From assembly GCA_002378665.1 (NCBI GenBank), contig DFSO01000026.1, positions 39,409 to 62,970 on the forward strand: a stretch of DNA of 23,562 nucleotides, read 5' to 3'. The notes beneath the pieces were generated by a model. That model saw nothing but the letters and a program-made list of their open reading frames with translations. It had not been told where the DNA came from and searched no databases. The translations under genes and the position numbers were made by a program. This DNA is from Loktanella sp. UBA3435. Its GTDB lineage: Bacteria > Pseudomonadota > Alphaproteobacteria > Rhodobacterales > Rhodobacteraceae. This document shows, piece by piece, positions 1 through 8,170 of the stretch (positions are counted from its first letter, which is position 1; each line of letters starts with the position of its first letter).

Positions 1-217
1 CCAAACCGACTGGATCGACTACTATGTTTCCGACAATGCGGATCTCGGCGCGGATAATCTGGATGCCGATAATCTCTTTGCGGCAACCGACGCGACACGT
101 GTTTTCCGCGCGACCATTGGCGAAGGCACCGACGATTTCCCCGCCGACATCAACGAAACCCCAACGGTGCAATTTAACCGCACAATTGCCATCATGGTCG
201 ATACAACAGACTTCTAA
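1..217 (+). CDS. C-terminal fragment of an unrecognised acidic protein
   Basis: The frame that starts at base 2 is open from the window edge to a TAA at 215-217 and gives the last 71 residues of a protein. The fragment is rich in Asp, Asn, Ala and Thr and ends in a short beta-like stretch, NRTIAIMVDTTDF. I see no motif that names a family. The start and most of the protein lie outside the window. The stop overlaps the stop of the convergent methyltransferase by four bases (214-217). Coding is inferred from the open frame, the biased composition and this tight junction, which recurs at every other convergent pair here. The longer open frame that begins at base 24 in another register has low-complexity Arg/Pro/Ala content and looks like a shadow. 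Confidence 0.6.
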   Translation, partial: QTDWIDYYVSDNADLGADNLDADNLFAATDATRVFRATIGEGTDDFPADINETPTVQFNRTIAIMVDTTDF

Positions 218-966
218 TGCCCGCGTACCGTTTCTGGGGTCGCTCCAATCCCCTCAAGGGCGCGCAAAGGGCGGCGCACACGCTCACTTAATCCGGGGCG
301 GGTTGGCGCCGCCATTTGCTTTGAGACCTCGACCATCAAAACCCCGCCAGCAACCACGACGGGCAGCTTATGCCCCAGTGTTTCCAGCATGCCCGCCGCT
401 TTGCGCCAAATCCTGCGGTGCGAGGGCGGTTGATAAAGCGTGGAGAGCGAGCGCTCGGTCACGAACTGATGCTTGCGCAACTGTGCGTCTAACTGCCCGA
501 GTGAATAGGGCCGTCCGTAACCAAACGGCGTTTTGTCAGAACGCGACCACAATCCCGCACGGTTCGGCACGATAAAGACCGCCCGCCCACCGGGCCCAAG
601 CACGCGCCAGCATTCATCGAGCAAAGCCGTTGGATTGTCCGACGTCTCCAACCCATGCATGACCACCAGCTTATCGACCTGCCCTGTTTGCACCGGCCAA
701 ATCGTATCTTCACATAAGACACTCACATTCGGTTGCCCCGCGGGCCAAGGCATCACGCCCTGAGGGCCGGGCATCAATCCTGTGACCCGACGCGCATCAG
801 CCAGATAGGGACGCAATAGCGGCACCGCAAAGCCAAAGCCCACAACAGTTTGCCCCTTGGCCTCAGGCCAGAGTTTGACCAGATCGTCGCGGATCACCTT
901 CTGCGCGCCACGCCCAAGGGCGCTGCGATAATAGAAGTTGCGCAGATCAAGAACATCCAAATGCAT
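214..966 (-). CDS. Class I SAM-dependent methyltransferase (Methyltransf_11-like)
   Basis: This 250-residue protein has the order of a class I Rossmann methyltransferase. A glycine-containing motif I (VVGFGFAVP, about residues 41-49) is followed by VVMHGLETSDNP and then LDECWRVLGPGGRAVFIVPN, the typical post-motif segment of the Methyltransf_11 group. The substrate cannot be read from sequence. I chose the ATG at 966 because an AAAGGAG lies 11 bases upstream; an in-frame GTG at 1023 would add 19 residues that run into gloB. It is divergent from gloB across a 63-bp gap. Motif I lacks the usual acidic DxGxGxG form, so it belongs to a divergent subfamily. It may be a small-molecule or quinone-type methyltransferase, but that is a guess. 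Confidence 0.88.
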   Translation of the reverse strand: MHLDVLDLRNFYYRSALGRGAQKVIRDDLVKLWPEAKGQTVVGFGFAVPLLRPYLADARRVTGLMPGPQGVMPWPAGQPNVSVLCEDTIWPVQTGQVDKLVVMHGLETSDNPTALLDECWRVLGPGGRAVFIVPNRAGLWSRSDKTPFGYGRPYSLGQLDAQLRKHQFVTERSLSTLYQPPSHRRIWRKAAGMLETLGHKLPVVVAGGVLMVEVSKQMAAPTRPGLSERVRRPLRALEGIGATPETVRGH

Positions 967-1029
967 TGCGGTTGCCACTCCTTTGGGCGAGACTTGAGAG
1001 ACATGATACCAGCAAAGGACCAAACCGCC

Positions 1030-1797
1030 ATGCCCCTGATCCTCACCACGGTCCCGTGTCTGGAAGATAACTACGCCTTTATCATCGCAAACCCCGAAAC
1101 GGGCGAGGCGGCGGTGGTTGATGTGCCAGAAGCAGCCCCGATCAATGCCGCCATAAAAGCGGGCGGTTGGCGGTTAACCACTGTGCTTTTGACCCATCAC
1201 CATTGGGATCACGTTGACGGGCTTAACGGGCTCGATAATCGCTCTGCACTCAAGATCATCGGAGCCAAACGCGACGCGCGACGCCTGCCCGCATTGGATC
1301 ACGCTGTCTCCGAAGGCGATACCATCACCGTATGCGGCCATGACGCGGATATCCTTGACGTCTCAGGCCACACCATCAACCACATCGCCTTTCACTTCGC
1401 ATCCGAAAAACTGGCCTTCACCGCCGATAGCCTTATGGCGCTAGGATGTGGGCGACTATCCGAAGGCACCCACGCACAAGCATGGACCAGCCTCAAGAAA
1501 ATCCGCGCCCTGCCGCGCGACACCCTCATTTGCTCGGGCCATGAATATACCCAAGCCAACGCGCGTTTTGCGCAAACCCTTGATCCGCACAATTCCGAAC
1601 TTATATCACGTGTACAAGCGGTGGACGCGGCCCGCGCCGCAGGCCAACCCACCGTCCCCTCAACCCTCGACCTTGAGATGCGGACCAACCCGTTTTTGCG
1701 CGCAGATGCACCCGACCTAATGGCACATCTGGGCATGACCGACGCGGACCCCGCCGATGTTTTCGCCGAAATCCGCACCCGCAAGGATCGTTTTTAG
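1030..1797 (+). CDS. gloB: Hydroxyacylglutathione hydrolase (glyoxalase II)
   Basis: GloB hydrolyses S-D-lactoylglutathione to D-lactate and glutathione, the second step of cytosolic methylglyoxal detoxification. The 255-residue product is full length. It has the metallo-beta-lactamase signature THHHWDH at residues 55-61, with metal ligands H56, H58, D60 and H61. Further ligands are H114 in the GHT motif, D133 in FTADSLM and H171 in GHEYT. The segment LGCGRLSEGT at 138-147 and the C-terminal NPFLRA region are also typical of the family. The first residues, MPLILTTVPCLEDNYAF, match the usual start of the family. The ATG at 1030 has AAAGGA ten bases upstream. An ATG at 1003 would add nine residues and looks less likely. 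Confidence 0.95.
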   Translation: MPLILTTVPCLEDNYAFIIANPETGEAAVVDVPEAAPINAAIKAGGWRLTTVLLTHHHWDHVDGLNGLDNRSALKIIGAKRDARRLPALDHAVSEGDTITVCGHDADILDVSGHTINHIAFHFASEKLAFTADSLMALGCGRLSEGTHAQAWTSLKKIRALPRDTLICSGHEYTQANARFAQTLDPHNSELISRVQAVDAARAAGQPTVPSTLDLEMRTNPFLRADAPDLMAHLGMTDADPADVFAEIRTRKDRF

Positions 1798-1798
1798 A

Positions 1799-1833
1799 CC
1801 TGAATGCGCTACCAACTGACCAAAGCGGCCCCA
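1799..1833 (-). other. tRNA 5'-half-like fragment (possible tRNA remnant)
   Basis: Read on the minus strand, this stretch starts GGGGCCG, like a tRNA acceptor arm, and continues to TCAGTTGGTAGCGC, which matches the common D-arm core TCAGTTGGTAG-GC. The D-stem does not pair properly and position 8 is not T. No anticodon arm, T-arm (GGTTCGA) or CCA follows; the sequence runs straight into the end of gloB. It is therefore not a working tRNA. It could be a decayed tRNA piece, such as an old integration scar, or chance similarity over about 20 bases. Confidence 0.25.
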
Positions 1834-1879
1834 AATAGCCGCGATCACGCGAAATGTGAGCGTAAAATGCAAAAAAGTC

Positions 1880-1906
1880 CTTGAAGGTTGGACAATAAAA
1901 CCAAAC
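1880..1906 (+). promoter_or_regulatory. Possible heat-shock (RpoH-type) promoter of clpA
   Basis: CTTGAA at 1880-1885 is followed after 15 bases by CCAAAC at 1901-1906. This resembles the sigma-32 pattern of alphaproteobacteria (CTTGAA, then a CCATAT-like -10). The -35 match is full and the -10 match is four of six. It lies about 75 bases before the clpA start, and clpA is a heat-shock gene in many bacteria. An imperfect inverted repeat (GGTTGG at 1886-1891, CCAAACC at 1901-1907) overlaps it. The rest of the 184-base gap between gloB and clpA shows nothing else clear apart from the tRNA-like piece. Confidence 0.3.
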
Positions 1907-1981
1907 CTTAAGGGTAAGAGGCCACGGTTGTTTGAGGCGCGATGCGTTTGATCCGACCCCGAAGTATGAAGGAGCACGAAC

Positions 1982-4303
1982 GTGCCATCTTTTTCGACAA
2001 CACTAGAGCAGTCCATTCACGGTGCCTTGGCCCTTGCAAACGCGCGCAAGCATGAACTTGCCACGTTAGAGCATCTGCTATTGTCCTTGATTGATGAACC
2101 CGACGCGGCCCGCGTATTGCAGGCCTGCGCCGTCAATTTGGTCGAATTGCGCAAAGAACTGACCGATTTCATCGAAGATGATCTCTCGACCTTGATCACC
2201 GATGTTGAAGGCTCGGAAGCCGTGCCAACGGCCGCCTTCCAGCGCGTGATCCAACGCGCAGCGATCCATGTGCAATCATCTGGGCGTACAGAAGTGACAG
2301 GCGCAAATGTGCTCGTCGCCATCTTTGCCGAGCGCGAAAGCAACGCCGCCTATTTCTTGCAAGAGCAAGACATGACCCGTTACGACGCGGTCAACTTTAT
2401 CGCGCATGGCGTCGCCAAAGACCCCGCATTTGGCGAATCCCGCCCCGTCACAGGCGCACCTGATGGCGAAGCAGCCGACGATGCCGAGGTCGAAAAGAAA
2501 GAATCCGCGCTCGCGAAATACTGCGTTGATCTGAACGTCAAAGCCGCCAAAGGCGACGTTGATCCCTTGATCGGCCGCGCCCATGAGGTTGAACGCTGCA
2601 TCCAAGTGCTTTGCCGCCGTCGCAAGAATAACCCGCTTCTCGTGGGTGATCCGGGCGTAGGTAAAACCGCGATCGCCGAAGGTCTCGCCTTCAAAATCGT
2701 CAACGGCGAAACCCCAGAAGTTCTTGCCAATACCATCATTTACAGCCTCGACATGGGGTCATTGCTTGCGGGCACCCGCTATCGCGGCGACTTTGAAGAG
2801 CGTCTGAAAGCCGTGGTCACCGAAATGGAAGCGCACCCTGACGCCGTGCTTTTCATCGACGAAATCCACACAATCATTGGCGCGGGCGCCACATCTGGCG
2901 GTGCGATGGATGCCTCTAACCTGCTGAAGCCTGCGCTTCAGGGCGGCAAACTGCGCTGTATGGGCTCGACCACATACAAAGAATTCCGCCAACACTTTGA
3001 AAAAGACCGCGCGCTTGCCCGTCGTTTCCAGAAAATCGACGTGAATGAGCCATCTGTCGAAGATACGGTCAAAATCCTGCGCGGCCTGAAACCTCACTTC
3101 GAGGAGCATCACGGCATCAAATACACCGCCGACGCGATCCGCACGGCTGTGGAGCTTGCCGCGCGCTATATCAATGACCGCAAATTGCCCGACAAGGCGA
3201 TTGACGTCATCGACGAAGCGGGTGCAGCCCAGCACCTGATCCCAGAGAGCAAGCGCCGTAAAACCATCGGCGTGAAAGAAATCGAAGCTGTTGTCGCCAA
3301 AATCGCGCGCATCCCAGCCAAAAACGTCACCAAAGACGACGCAGAGGTTCTCAAGGATCTTGAAAAATCGCTCAAGCGGGTCGTCTTTGGCCAGAACCAA
3401 GCGATCGAGGCTTTGGCATCCGCCATCAAACTCGCCCGTGCGGGCCTGCGCGAACCTGAAAAGCCGATTGGCAACTACCTGTTCGCGGGGCCAACAGGCG
3501 TAGGTAAAACCGAAGTCGCAAAGCAACTGGCGGATACACTTGGCGTTGAACTCTTGCGTTTCGACATGTCAGAATACATGGAGAAACACGCTGTTTCACG
3601 TCTGATCGGCGCGCCTCCGGGCTATGTCGGTTTTGACCAAGGCGGCATGTTAACCGACGGCGTGGACCAAAACCCACACTGTGTGCTCTTGCTTGACGAG
3701 ATGGAAAAGGCGCACCCTGACGTCTACAACATCCTGTTGCAGGTGATGGACCACGGTAAGTTGACCGACCATAACGGGCGTACAACCGATTTCCGCAACG
3801 TGATCTTGATCATGACGTCGAATGCGGGAGCTTCCGAGATGGGCAAAAATGCCATGGGCTTTGGCCGCGAATCCCGGGGGGGCGAAGATACTGCAGCCAT
3901 CGAGCGGATATTTACACCAGAATTCCGCAACCGTCTGGACGCGATCATCAGCTTTGGCGCCCTGCCGAAACCTGTCATCATGCAGGTCGTTGATAAATTC
4001 GTCCTCCAGCTTGAGGCGCAACTCATCGACCGCAACGTGCATATCGAACTCACACCAAAGGCCACCGAATGGCTTGCGGATAAAGGGTACGACATCAAAA
4101 TGGGCGCCCGCCCGCTATCGCGCGTCATCCAAGAGCACATCAAAAAACCGCTCGCAGAAGAGTTGCTGTTTGGCAAATTGATGAAGGGCGGCTTGGTGAA
4201 AGTTGGTGTAAAGAACGGCAAACTTGAACTGACCTATGAAGGGCCAGAGCAAGCCCGCATCACAAGCAAGAGCGATAAGCCACCTTTGCTGACCGCGGAC
4301 TAA
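1982..4303 (+). CDS. clpA: ATP-dependent Clp protease ATP-binding subunit ClpA
   Basis: ClpA is the hexameric AAA+ unfoldase that feeds substrates, including ClpS-delivered N-degron proteins, into ClpP. The 773-residue product has the full layout. The Clp N-domain repeats span about 1-145. AAA module 1 has Walker A GDPGVGKT at 222-229 and Walker B VLFIDEIHT at 289-297. AAA module 2 has Walker A GPTGVGKT at 503-510 and Walker B LLLDEMEKAHPD at 569-580. FTPEFRNRLD lies near 645-653, followed by the D2-small domain. The long coiled-coil M-domain of ClpB is absent, which separates the two. The ClpP-docking loop reads MGF at 625-627. The start is a GTG with GAAGGAG at 1968-1974, seven bases upstream. 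A run of seven G at 3876-3882 follows the docking loop. No clpS is visible nearby. Confidence 0.97.
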   Translation: MPSFSTTLEQSIHGALALANARKHELATLEHLLLSLIDEPDAARVLQACAVNLVELRKELTDFIEDDLSTLITDVEGSEAVPTAAFQRVIQRAAIHVQSSGRTEVTGANVLVAIFAERESNAAYFLQEQDMTRYDAVNFIAHGVAKDPAFGESRPVTGAPDGEAADDAEVEKKESALAKYCVDLNVKAAKGDVDPLIGRAHEVERCIQVLCRRRKNNPLLVGDPGVGKTAIAEGLAFKIVNGETPEVLANTIIYSLDMGSLLAGTRYRGDFEERLKAVVTEMEAHPDAVLFIDEIHTIIGAGATSGGAMDASNLLKPALQGGKLRCMGSTTYKEFRQHFEKDRALARRFQKIDVNEPSVEDTVKILRGLKPHFEEHHGIKYTADAIRTAVELAARYINDRKLPDKAIDVIDEAGAAQHLIPESKRRKTIGVKEIEAVVAKIARIPAKNVTKDDAEVLKDLEKSLKRVVFGQNQAIEALASAIKLARAGLREPEKPIGNYLFAGPTGVGKTEVAKQLADTLGVELLRFDMSEYMEKHAVSRLIGAPPGYVGFDQGGMLTDGVDQNPHCVLLLDEMEKAHPDVYNILLQVMDHGKLTDHNGRTTDFRNVILIMTSNAGASEMGKNAMGFGRESRGGEDTAAIERIFTPEFRNRLDAIISFGALPKPVIMQVVDKFVLQLEAQLIDRNVHIELTPKATEWLADKGYDIKMGARPLSRVIQEHIKKPLAEELLFGKLMKGGLVKVGVKNGKLELTYEGPEQARITSKSDKPPLLTAD

Positions 4304-5259
4304 TGCGCTTTAGCCTGACCGCAATCTGCTCCCTCGCGGCCACGTCGGCTTCGGGGGAGTTTGTGTTAGAATTCCCGCTCGACTGCACCTTGGACGAGAC
4401 CTGCTTCATCCAGCAATTTGTCGACAACGATCCATCTGCAATTGCCACCGATTTCGCCTGCGGCTCGCTCACCTACGACGGACACAAAGGCACCGATTTT
4501 GCGCTCAATTCCCTTGCCCAACAGGCCGCTGGCGTTGATGTTCTTGCCGCAGCCGAAGGCACTATCATGGGCGTGCGCAACGACATGGACGACATCCTCC
4601 AAATCACGCCAGACGCCCCCGACGTATCAGACCGCGAATGCGGGAACGGCGTCGTGATCAAACATATCGACGGCTTTGAGACCCAATACTGCCACATGGC
4701 CAAAGGCTCGATCATCGTCAGCTCTGGCCAAACGGTTCAAGCGGGCGAAACTCTCGGCAAGGTCGGTCTATCCGGCCAAACCCAATTCCCACACCTGCAT
4801 GTCGCGGTTCGCAAAGATGGCGCGGTTTTGGACCCCTTCGACACCGATGGTGCGGCAGTTTGCGACGACAGCCACCCCAGCCTTTGGTCGCGCCCCATAG
4901 CGACACCTGCGGGCGGCATTATCAATATCGGCATCGCAGAGGGGATCCCCGAATTTGACGCGGTCAAAGATGGCACCGCCAACGTGAACGTGGACAGCCG
5001 CGGCTCCGCCTTTGTCGGTTGGGCGCATCTGTTTGGCACACGCAAAGGCGATCTGCTTTTGATCCGCATGATGGGACCAAAAGGCGAGGTTTTCGCCCAT
5101 GAAGAAACCATCGAGCGCACCCAAGCCCGCGCCTTCCGCGCCTCTGGCAAGCGTACCCCCGCCGCGGGCTGGCCGATTGGTCATTACACATTGACCGTGA
5201 CCCAAACCCGCAACGGCGACGTGCTTGATACCATCTCGCAAAGCTTTGAAATCAATTAA
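4303..5259 (+). CDS. Exported M23-family (LytM-type) metallopeptidase
   Basis: This is a secreted zinc endopeptidase-like protein of the M23 family, whose members cleave peptidoglycan cross-bridges. It has 318 residues with a short signal peptide (about 1-18). The M23 ligands are present: H61 and D65 in HKGTDF, then H131 in CHM and H164/H166 in PHLHVAV. All expected zinc and catalytic residues are there, so it may be active rather than a degenerate activator. After about residue 185 comes a C-terminal beta-rich region without a recognised name. Paired cysteines (28/34, 53/113/130) suggest periplasmic disulphides. The ATG overlaps the clpA stop as TAATG, so translation is probably coupled and the gene co-transcribed with clpA. 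Its stop overlaps that of the convergent OmpA-domain gene by four bases. Confidence 0.9.
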   Translation: MRFSLTAICSLAATSASGEFVLEFPLDCTLDETCFIQQFVDNDPSAIATDFACGSLTYDGHKGTDFALNSLAQQAAGVDVLAAAEGTIMGVRNDMDDILQITPDAPDVSDRECGNGVVIKHIDGFETQYCHMAKGSIIVSSGQTVQAGETLGKVGLSGQTQFPHLHVAVRKDGAVLDPFDTDGAAVCDDSHPSLWSRPIATPAGGIINIGIAEGIPEFDAVKDGTANVNVDSRGSAFVGWAHLFGTRKGDLLLIRMMGPKGEVFAHEETIERTQARAFRASGKRTPAAGWPIGHYTLTVTQTRNGDVLDTISQSFEIN

Positions 5260-6920
5260 CGCTCGGTCAGCTTCAACTCGATCCGACGGTTCTGCGCACG
5301 TGCTTCTGACGTGTTCGCAGGATTGATCGGTTGGTATTCCCCAAACCCGTTCGCGGCCAAGCGTTCGGGCGAAATGCCAAGGAAATCAACCATATAAAGA
5401 ACCACCGACAAGGCCCGCGCCTGCGACAATTCCCAGTTATTACTAAACTGCCCTGCGCCCGAAAGCGGCACATTGTCCGTATGCCCATCAACACGGATCA
5501 CCCAGTCAATACTCGGTGGAATGTCCTTGGCGATCTTGCGCAAAATCTCGGCCACATTGGCTATCTCGCCGCGCCCTTGTACAGAAAGGGTCGCACTACC
5601 CTGCTCGAACAACACCTCGGACGAGAAAACAAAACGGTCGCCCTCAATGCGCACGCGGTCTTGGCCCTCCAAAACGTCACGTAGCTGGCCAAAAAAATCC
5701 GACTTGAACCGCTCCAAATTCGCGGTCTCTTTTTCCAGCCGCTCGCGCTCCGCGGTCTCCAACGCCAAGCGCCGCCGCTCCTCCGCCGCAACGCGCGCCA
5801 GTGCCGTGTTCAACTGCGACCCCAACGATTGTATCTGCACATTTGCTTGCACATCAGCGTTTTCCGCCAAATCCAAAAGCGCCTGTAACGTCCCGATCTG
5901 AGTGCGCAATTGCGCAGTTTGCTCATTGAGCAATGCGACCTGCCGCTGACTTTCCGCCGACAAAGCCTTCTCATCCGACAGCGCCCGATTGGCCGCCGAC
6001 AAAAGTGCCGCCTGCCGCTCGGCCTCGGTCAATTGCGTCACGCGACCTTGCTTTTCTGCCTCAGCCGCAGCCAAAGCGGCCGCCAATTGCGCCCGCAAGT
6101 CCGCCTGATCCAACGCTGTTACATTCTGCGCCGCCGTCAAATCCGCATTCGCCAAAACTGCCGCCGCAAGCTTTGCATCCAAATCCGCGCTCGCAGCCTC
6201 AGCCGCCGCGAGCAAGGTCAATGTATCCTCGGCCTCTTTGCGTCTCGCCTCCAAGGCAAGCGTCATCGCGGTGAGTTCCGTGTCGGCATTTGCCAACCTT
6301 TCGCGTAACGCCTCTGCTGCGGCACCATCAACTAACCGCTCAGCCTCCAACGCGGAAATTCGCGTCTCGCCCTCGGCCACCAAAGCCTCTAGCGCCTCGC
6401 GTCGCGCTGCCGCCAATCGCGCCTCTTCCACGCCCTTATCGACTTCAGTTCGCGCCTGTGCGAGCGCCAAATTCAGCGCTTCTTGCTCCGTCATCAGCCG
6501 CGTCTGTTCGGCCTGCAAATCCGTAATCTGCGCCGTGGCCTCCGCCCGCTGCGACAGCAATCCCGCCACCTGCGCTTCAAACCCAGTGATCTTGTTTTGC
6601 GCCTCGGAAAGCGCCAAAGACGCCTCATCCCGTTCAATCGACAACCTTGATATCAACGCCGCTTGCGCATCCGTCGCCTCGGTCAGCGCCAGTGATTTAT
6701 CCTGTTCCAACCCCAATGCCGCAGCCAATGTCGTGATCTCAGCCGCCAGTTCATCAAGCTGCGTCGCCTGCCCCGTGATCGTCTCGCGTAGCACAAACTG
6801 AATCACCATAAAGATGGTCAGCACGAACATCAGCACCAGCAAAAGACCGGTCATCGCATCCACGAAACCGGGCCAAATAGCATTCTTCATTTGCCCTGAA
6901 TTGCGACGGCCAAGCGCCAT
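5256..6920 (-). CDS. MotB/TolR-like inner-membrane protein with long coiled coil and OmpA peptidoglycan-binding domain
   Basis: The 554-residue product starts with a short cytoplasmic tail and one membrane helix (about 22-44). The helix is preceded by WPGFVDAM, in which D21 sits where MotB/TolR/ExbD proteins keep their proton-carrying Asp. Residues about 50-410 are an Ala/Glu/Leu/Gln-rich coiled coil with very few prolines or glycines. Residues about 421-554 form an OmpA-type peptidoglycan-binding domain, with DGHTDN near 478-483 and a closing NRRIEL. It should be anchored in the inner membrane and reach the cell wall. It begins two bases after the stop of the MotA/ExbB-like gene, so the two are surely co-translated and probably form one proton-driven complex. 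It is not flagellar MotB: no flagellar genes are nearby and the coil is far too long. The cellular role is unknown to me. Confidence 0.88.
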   Translation of the reverse strand: MALGRRNSGQMKNAIWPGFVDAMTGLLLVLMFVLTIFMVIQFVLRETITGQATQLDELAAEITTLAAALGLEQDKSLALTEATDAQAALISRLSIERDEASLALSEAQNKITGFEAQVAGLLSQRAEATAQITDLQAEQTRLMTEQEALNLALAQARTEVDKGVEEARLAAARREALEALVAEGETRISALEAERLVDGAAAEALRERLANADTELTAMTLALEARRKEAEDTLTLLAAAEAASADLDAKLAAAVLANADLTAAQNVTALDQADLRAQLAAALAAAEAEKQGRVTQLTEAERQAALLSAANRALSDEKALSAESQRQVALLNEQTAQLRTQIGTLQALLDLAENADVQANVQIQSLGSQLNTALARVAAEERRRLALETAERERLEKETANLERFKSDFFGQLRDVLEGQDRVRIEGDRFVFSSEVLFEQGSATLSVQGRGEIANVAEILRKIAKDIPPSIDWVIRVDGHTDNVPLSGAGQFSNNWELSQARALSVVLYMVDFLGISPERLAANGFGEYQPINPANTSEARAQNRRIELKLTER

Positions 6921-6922
6921 TG

Positions 6923-8089
6923 CTAGCTCCCGCCGGTGGGGTTTCGCCCACGTCCAGCACGCAGCGCGCGGGTCAAACCCGCGATATCGCCGCGCAAATC
7001 AGCAACCGTTTCTTGGCGACCAGCAGACATCTCTTCCAATATCCGCAGCATTTGCACATCGATTGACCGCAGGCGCATCCGGCTCTCGGCATCAATCCCG
7101 TCAACGCCGCTATCTTGCAATTTGCCCAGCAACCGCTCTTGCCCATCGGCCACTTTTGCAAGCAGTGCGTCGGTCGTCCCCGATCCACCGCCACCTTTAA
7201 GCGCCTCGGTCAATTCCGCCAAACGCTCGTTCAACGCCGCGCGATCCGCTTGGGTCTGCATCAAGGCATTATGCTGCGCATCCATTTGCTGCGCCATGTG
7301 ATCAAGAAAATCGGACAACATGCTCGTCTCGCCGCCGCCTTCATCACCAGAGGCAAAACCAAGTCGCGTGATCGTCGACAGCCATTCTTCCAATTCTCGG
7401 TAAAAACGGTTCTGACCGTGGGAGGCGAACAGTTCAAGCAAACCAACGACCAGCGATCCCGCAAGCCCCAAAAGCGAGGATGAAAACGCCGTGCCCATAC
7501 CGCCAAGCTGGCTTTCCAACCCCTGCTGCAAACGACCAAAAATATCCGCGCCATCCTCGCCCTCGGCAGGGTTGAGCGAACGGATCGTCTCAACCAGCGC
7601 AGGGACAGTCGTGGCCAGTCCGTAAAACGTGCCCAAAAGCCCAAGGAAAATCAGCGTGTTACCAATATATCGGGTAATTTCGCGATCTTCGTCGATCCGC
7701 TGCGCCACCGATTCCAAGATCGAGCGCGACGACGACGACGAAATCTGCATTCTCGCGCCACGTGACCGCAGCAGCGTCGCCAATGGCGCCAACAACCCGG
7801 GCGCCTTATCCTCTTCATAGCCCAACCGTTGCTTGGCAAATCCTTCGATCCATTGGACAGAGCGCATCAATTGCGCCACCTGCCCAAAGCACGACAAAAC
7901 GCCCAAGACAAAGACGATCAAAATCGCCCCGTTCAGATAGGGGTTCGACCAAAAAATCGCGTCTAGCTGTGCAAATCCGATATAAAGCCCCGCACCAACC
8001 AGCCCAAGTGCGACCATCATCGATGTGATCTGGCGCACGGGTTGGGAAAACTGCGGCTCTACCTCGATTTCCTTTGTTAATGGGTCCAC
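6923..8089 (-). CDS. MotA/TolQ/ExbB-family proton channel subunit
   Basis: From the chosen start the product has 388 residues with four predicted membrane helices (about 21-41, 52-75, 142-165 and 196-224). The last two carry the MotA/TolQ/ExbB signature, GLLGTFYGLATTV and LGGMGTAFSSSLLGLAGSLV. A cytoplasmic loop lies between helices 2 and 3, and a coiled-coil-prone tail of about 150 residues follows helix 4. Such proteins form the pentameric ring around a MotB/TolR-type dimer and use the proton motive force. The partner lies two bases downstream. For the start I prefer the GTG at 8089, with AGGA seven bases upstream. A TTG at 8143 would add 18 residues and has no good ribosome binding site. 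A (TCG)5 run encodes five serines at about 117-121. Confidence 0.87.
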   Translation of the reverse strand: MDPLTKEIEVEPQFSQPVRQITSMMVALGLVGAGLYIGFAQLDAIFWSNPYLNGAILIVFVLGVLSCFGQVAQLMRSVQWIEGFAKQRLGYEEDKAPGLLAPLATLLRSRGARMQISSSSSRSILESVAQRIDEDREITRYIGNTLIFLGLLGTFYGLATTVPALVETIRSLNPAEGEDGADIFGRLQQGLESQLGGMGTAFSSSLLGLAGSLVVGLLELFASHGQNRFYRELEEWLSTITRLGFASGDEGGGETSMLSDFLDHMAQQMDAQHNALMQTQADRAALNERLAELTEALKGGGGSGTTDALLAKVADGQERLLGKLQDSGVDGIDAESRMRLRSIDVQMLRILEEMSAGRQETVADLRGDIAGLTRALRAGRGRNPTGGS

Positions 8090-8170
8090 AAAGGCGTCCT
8101 CATCATTATTGTTAACGTCACCATAGGCAATGCCCGCACGCAAACCAATGAAATTCCGAAGTTCAGAAAA

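Noticed and set aside
24..575. 183-residue open frame on the plus strand
   Set aside because: It runs antisense through the methyltransferase and out of frame with the true partial gene at 1-217. Its Arg/Pro/Ala-rich composition is typical of a shadow.
2759..3526. 255-residue minus-strand open frame inside clpA
   Set aside because: clpA is complete and well supported across this stretch. The antisense frame shows no domain and is explained by codon bias.
6238..6801. 187-residue plus-strand open frame rich in Ser/Ala
   Set aside because: It is the complement of the Ala/Glu-rich coiled coil of the OmpA-domain gene. The low complexity is a mirror of that sequence.
7728..7741. GAC trinucleotide run as a phase-variable tract
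   Set aside because: It encodes in-frame serines in a cytoplasmic loop. A change by one unit would not shift the frame, and the run is short.
5256..8089. MotA/MotB-like pair as a Zorya (ZorAB) anti-phage system
   Set aside because: The channel plus OmpA-domain layout is like ZorAB, but no ZorC, ZorD or ZorE gene is adjacent. The neighbours are chaC and an M23 peptidase, and the long coil is in the MotB-like partner, not in the MotA-like one as in ZorA.
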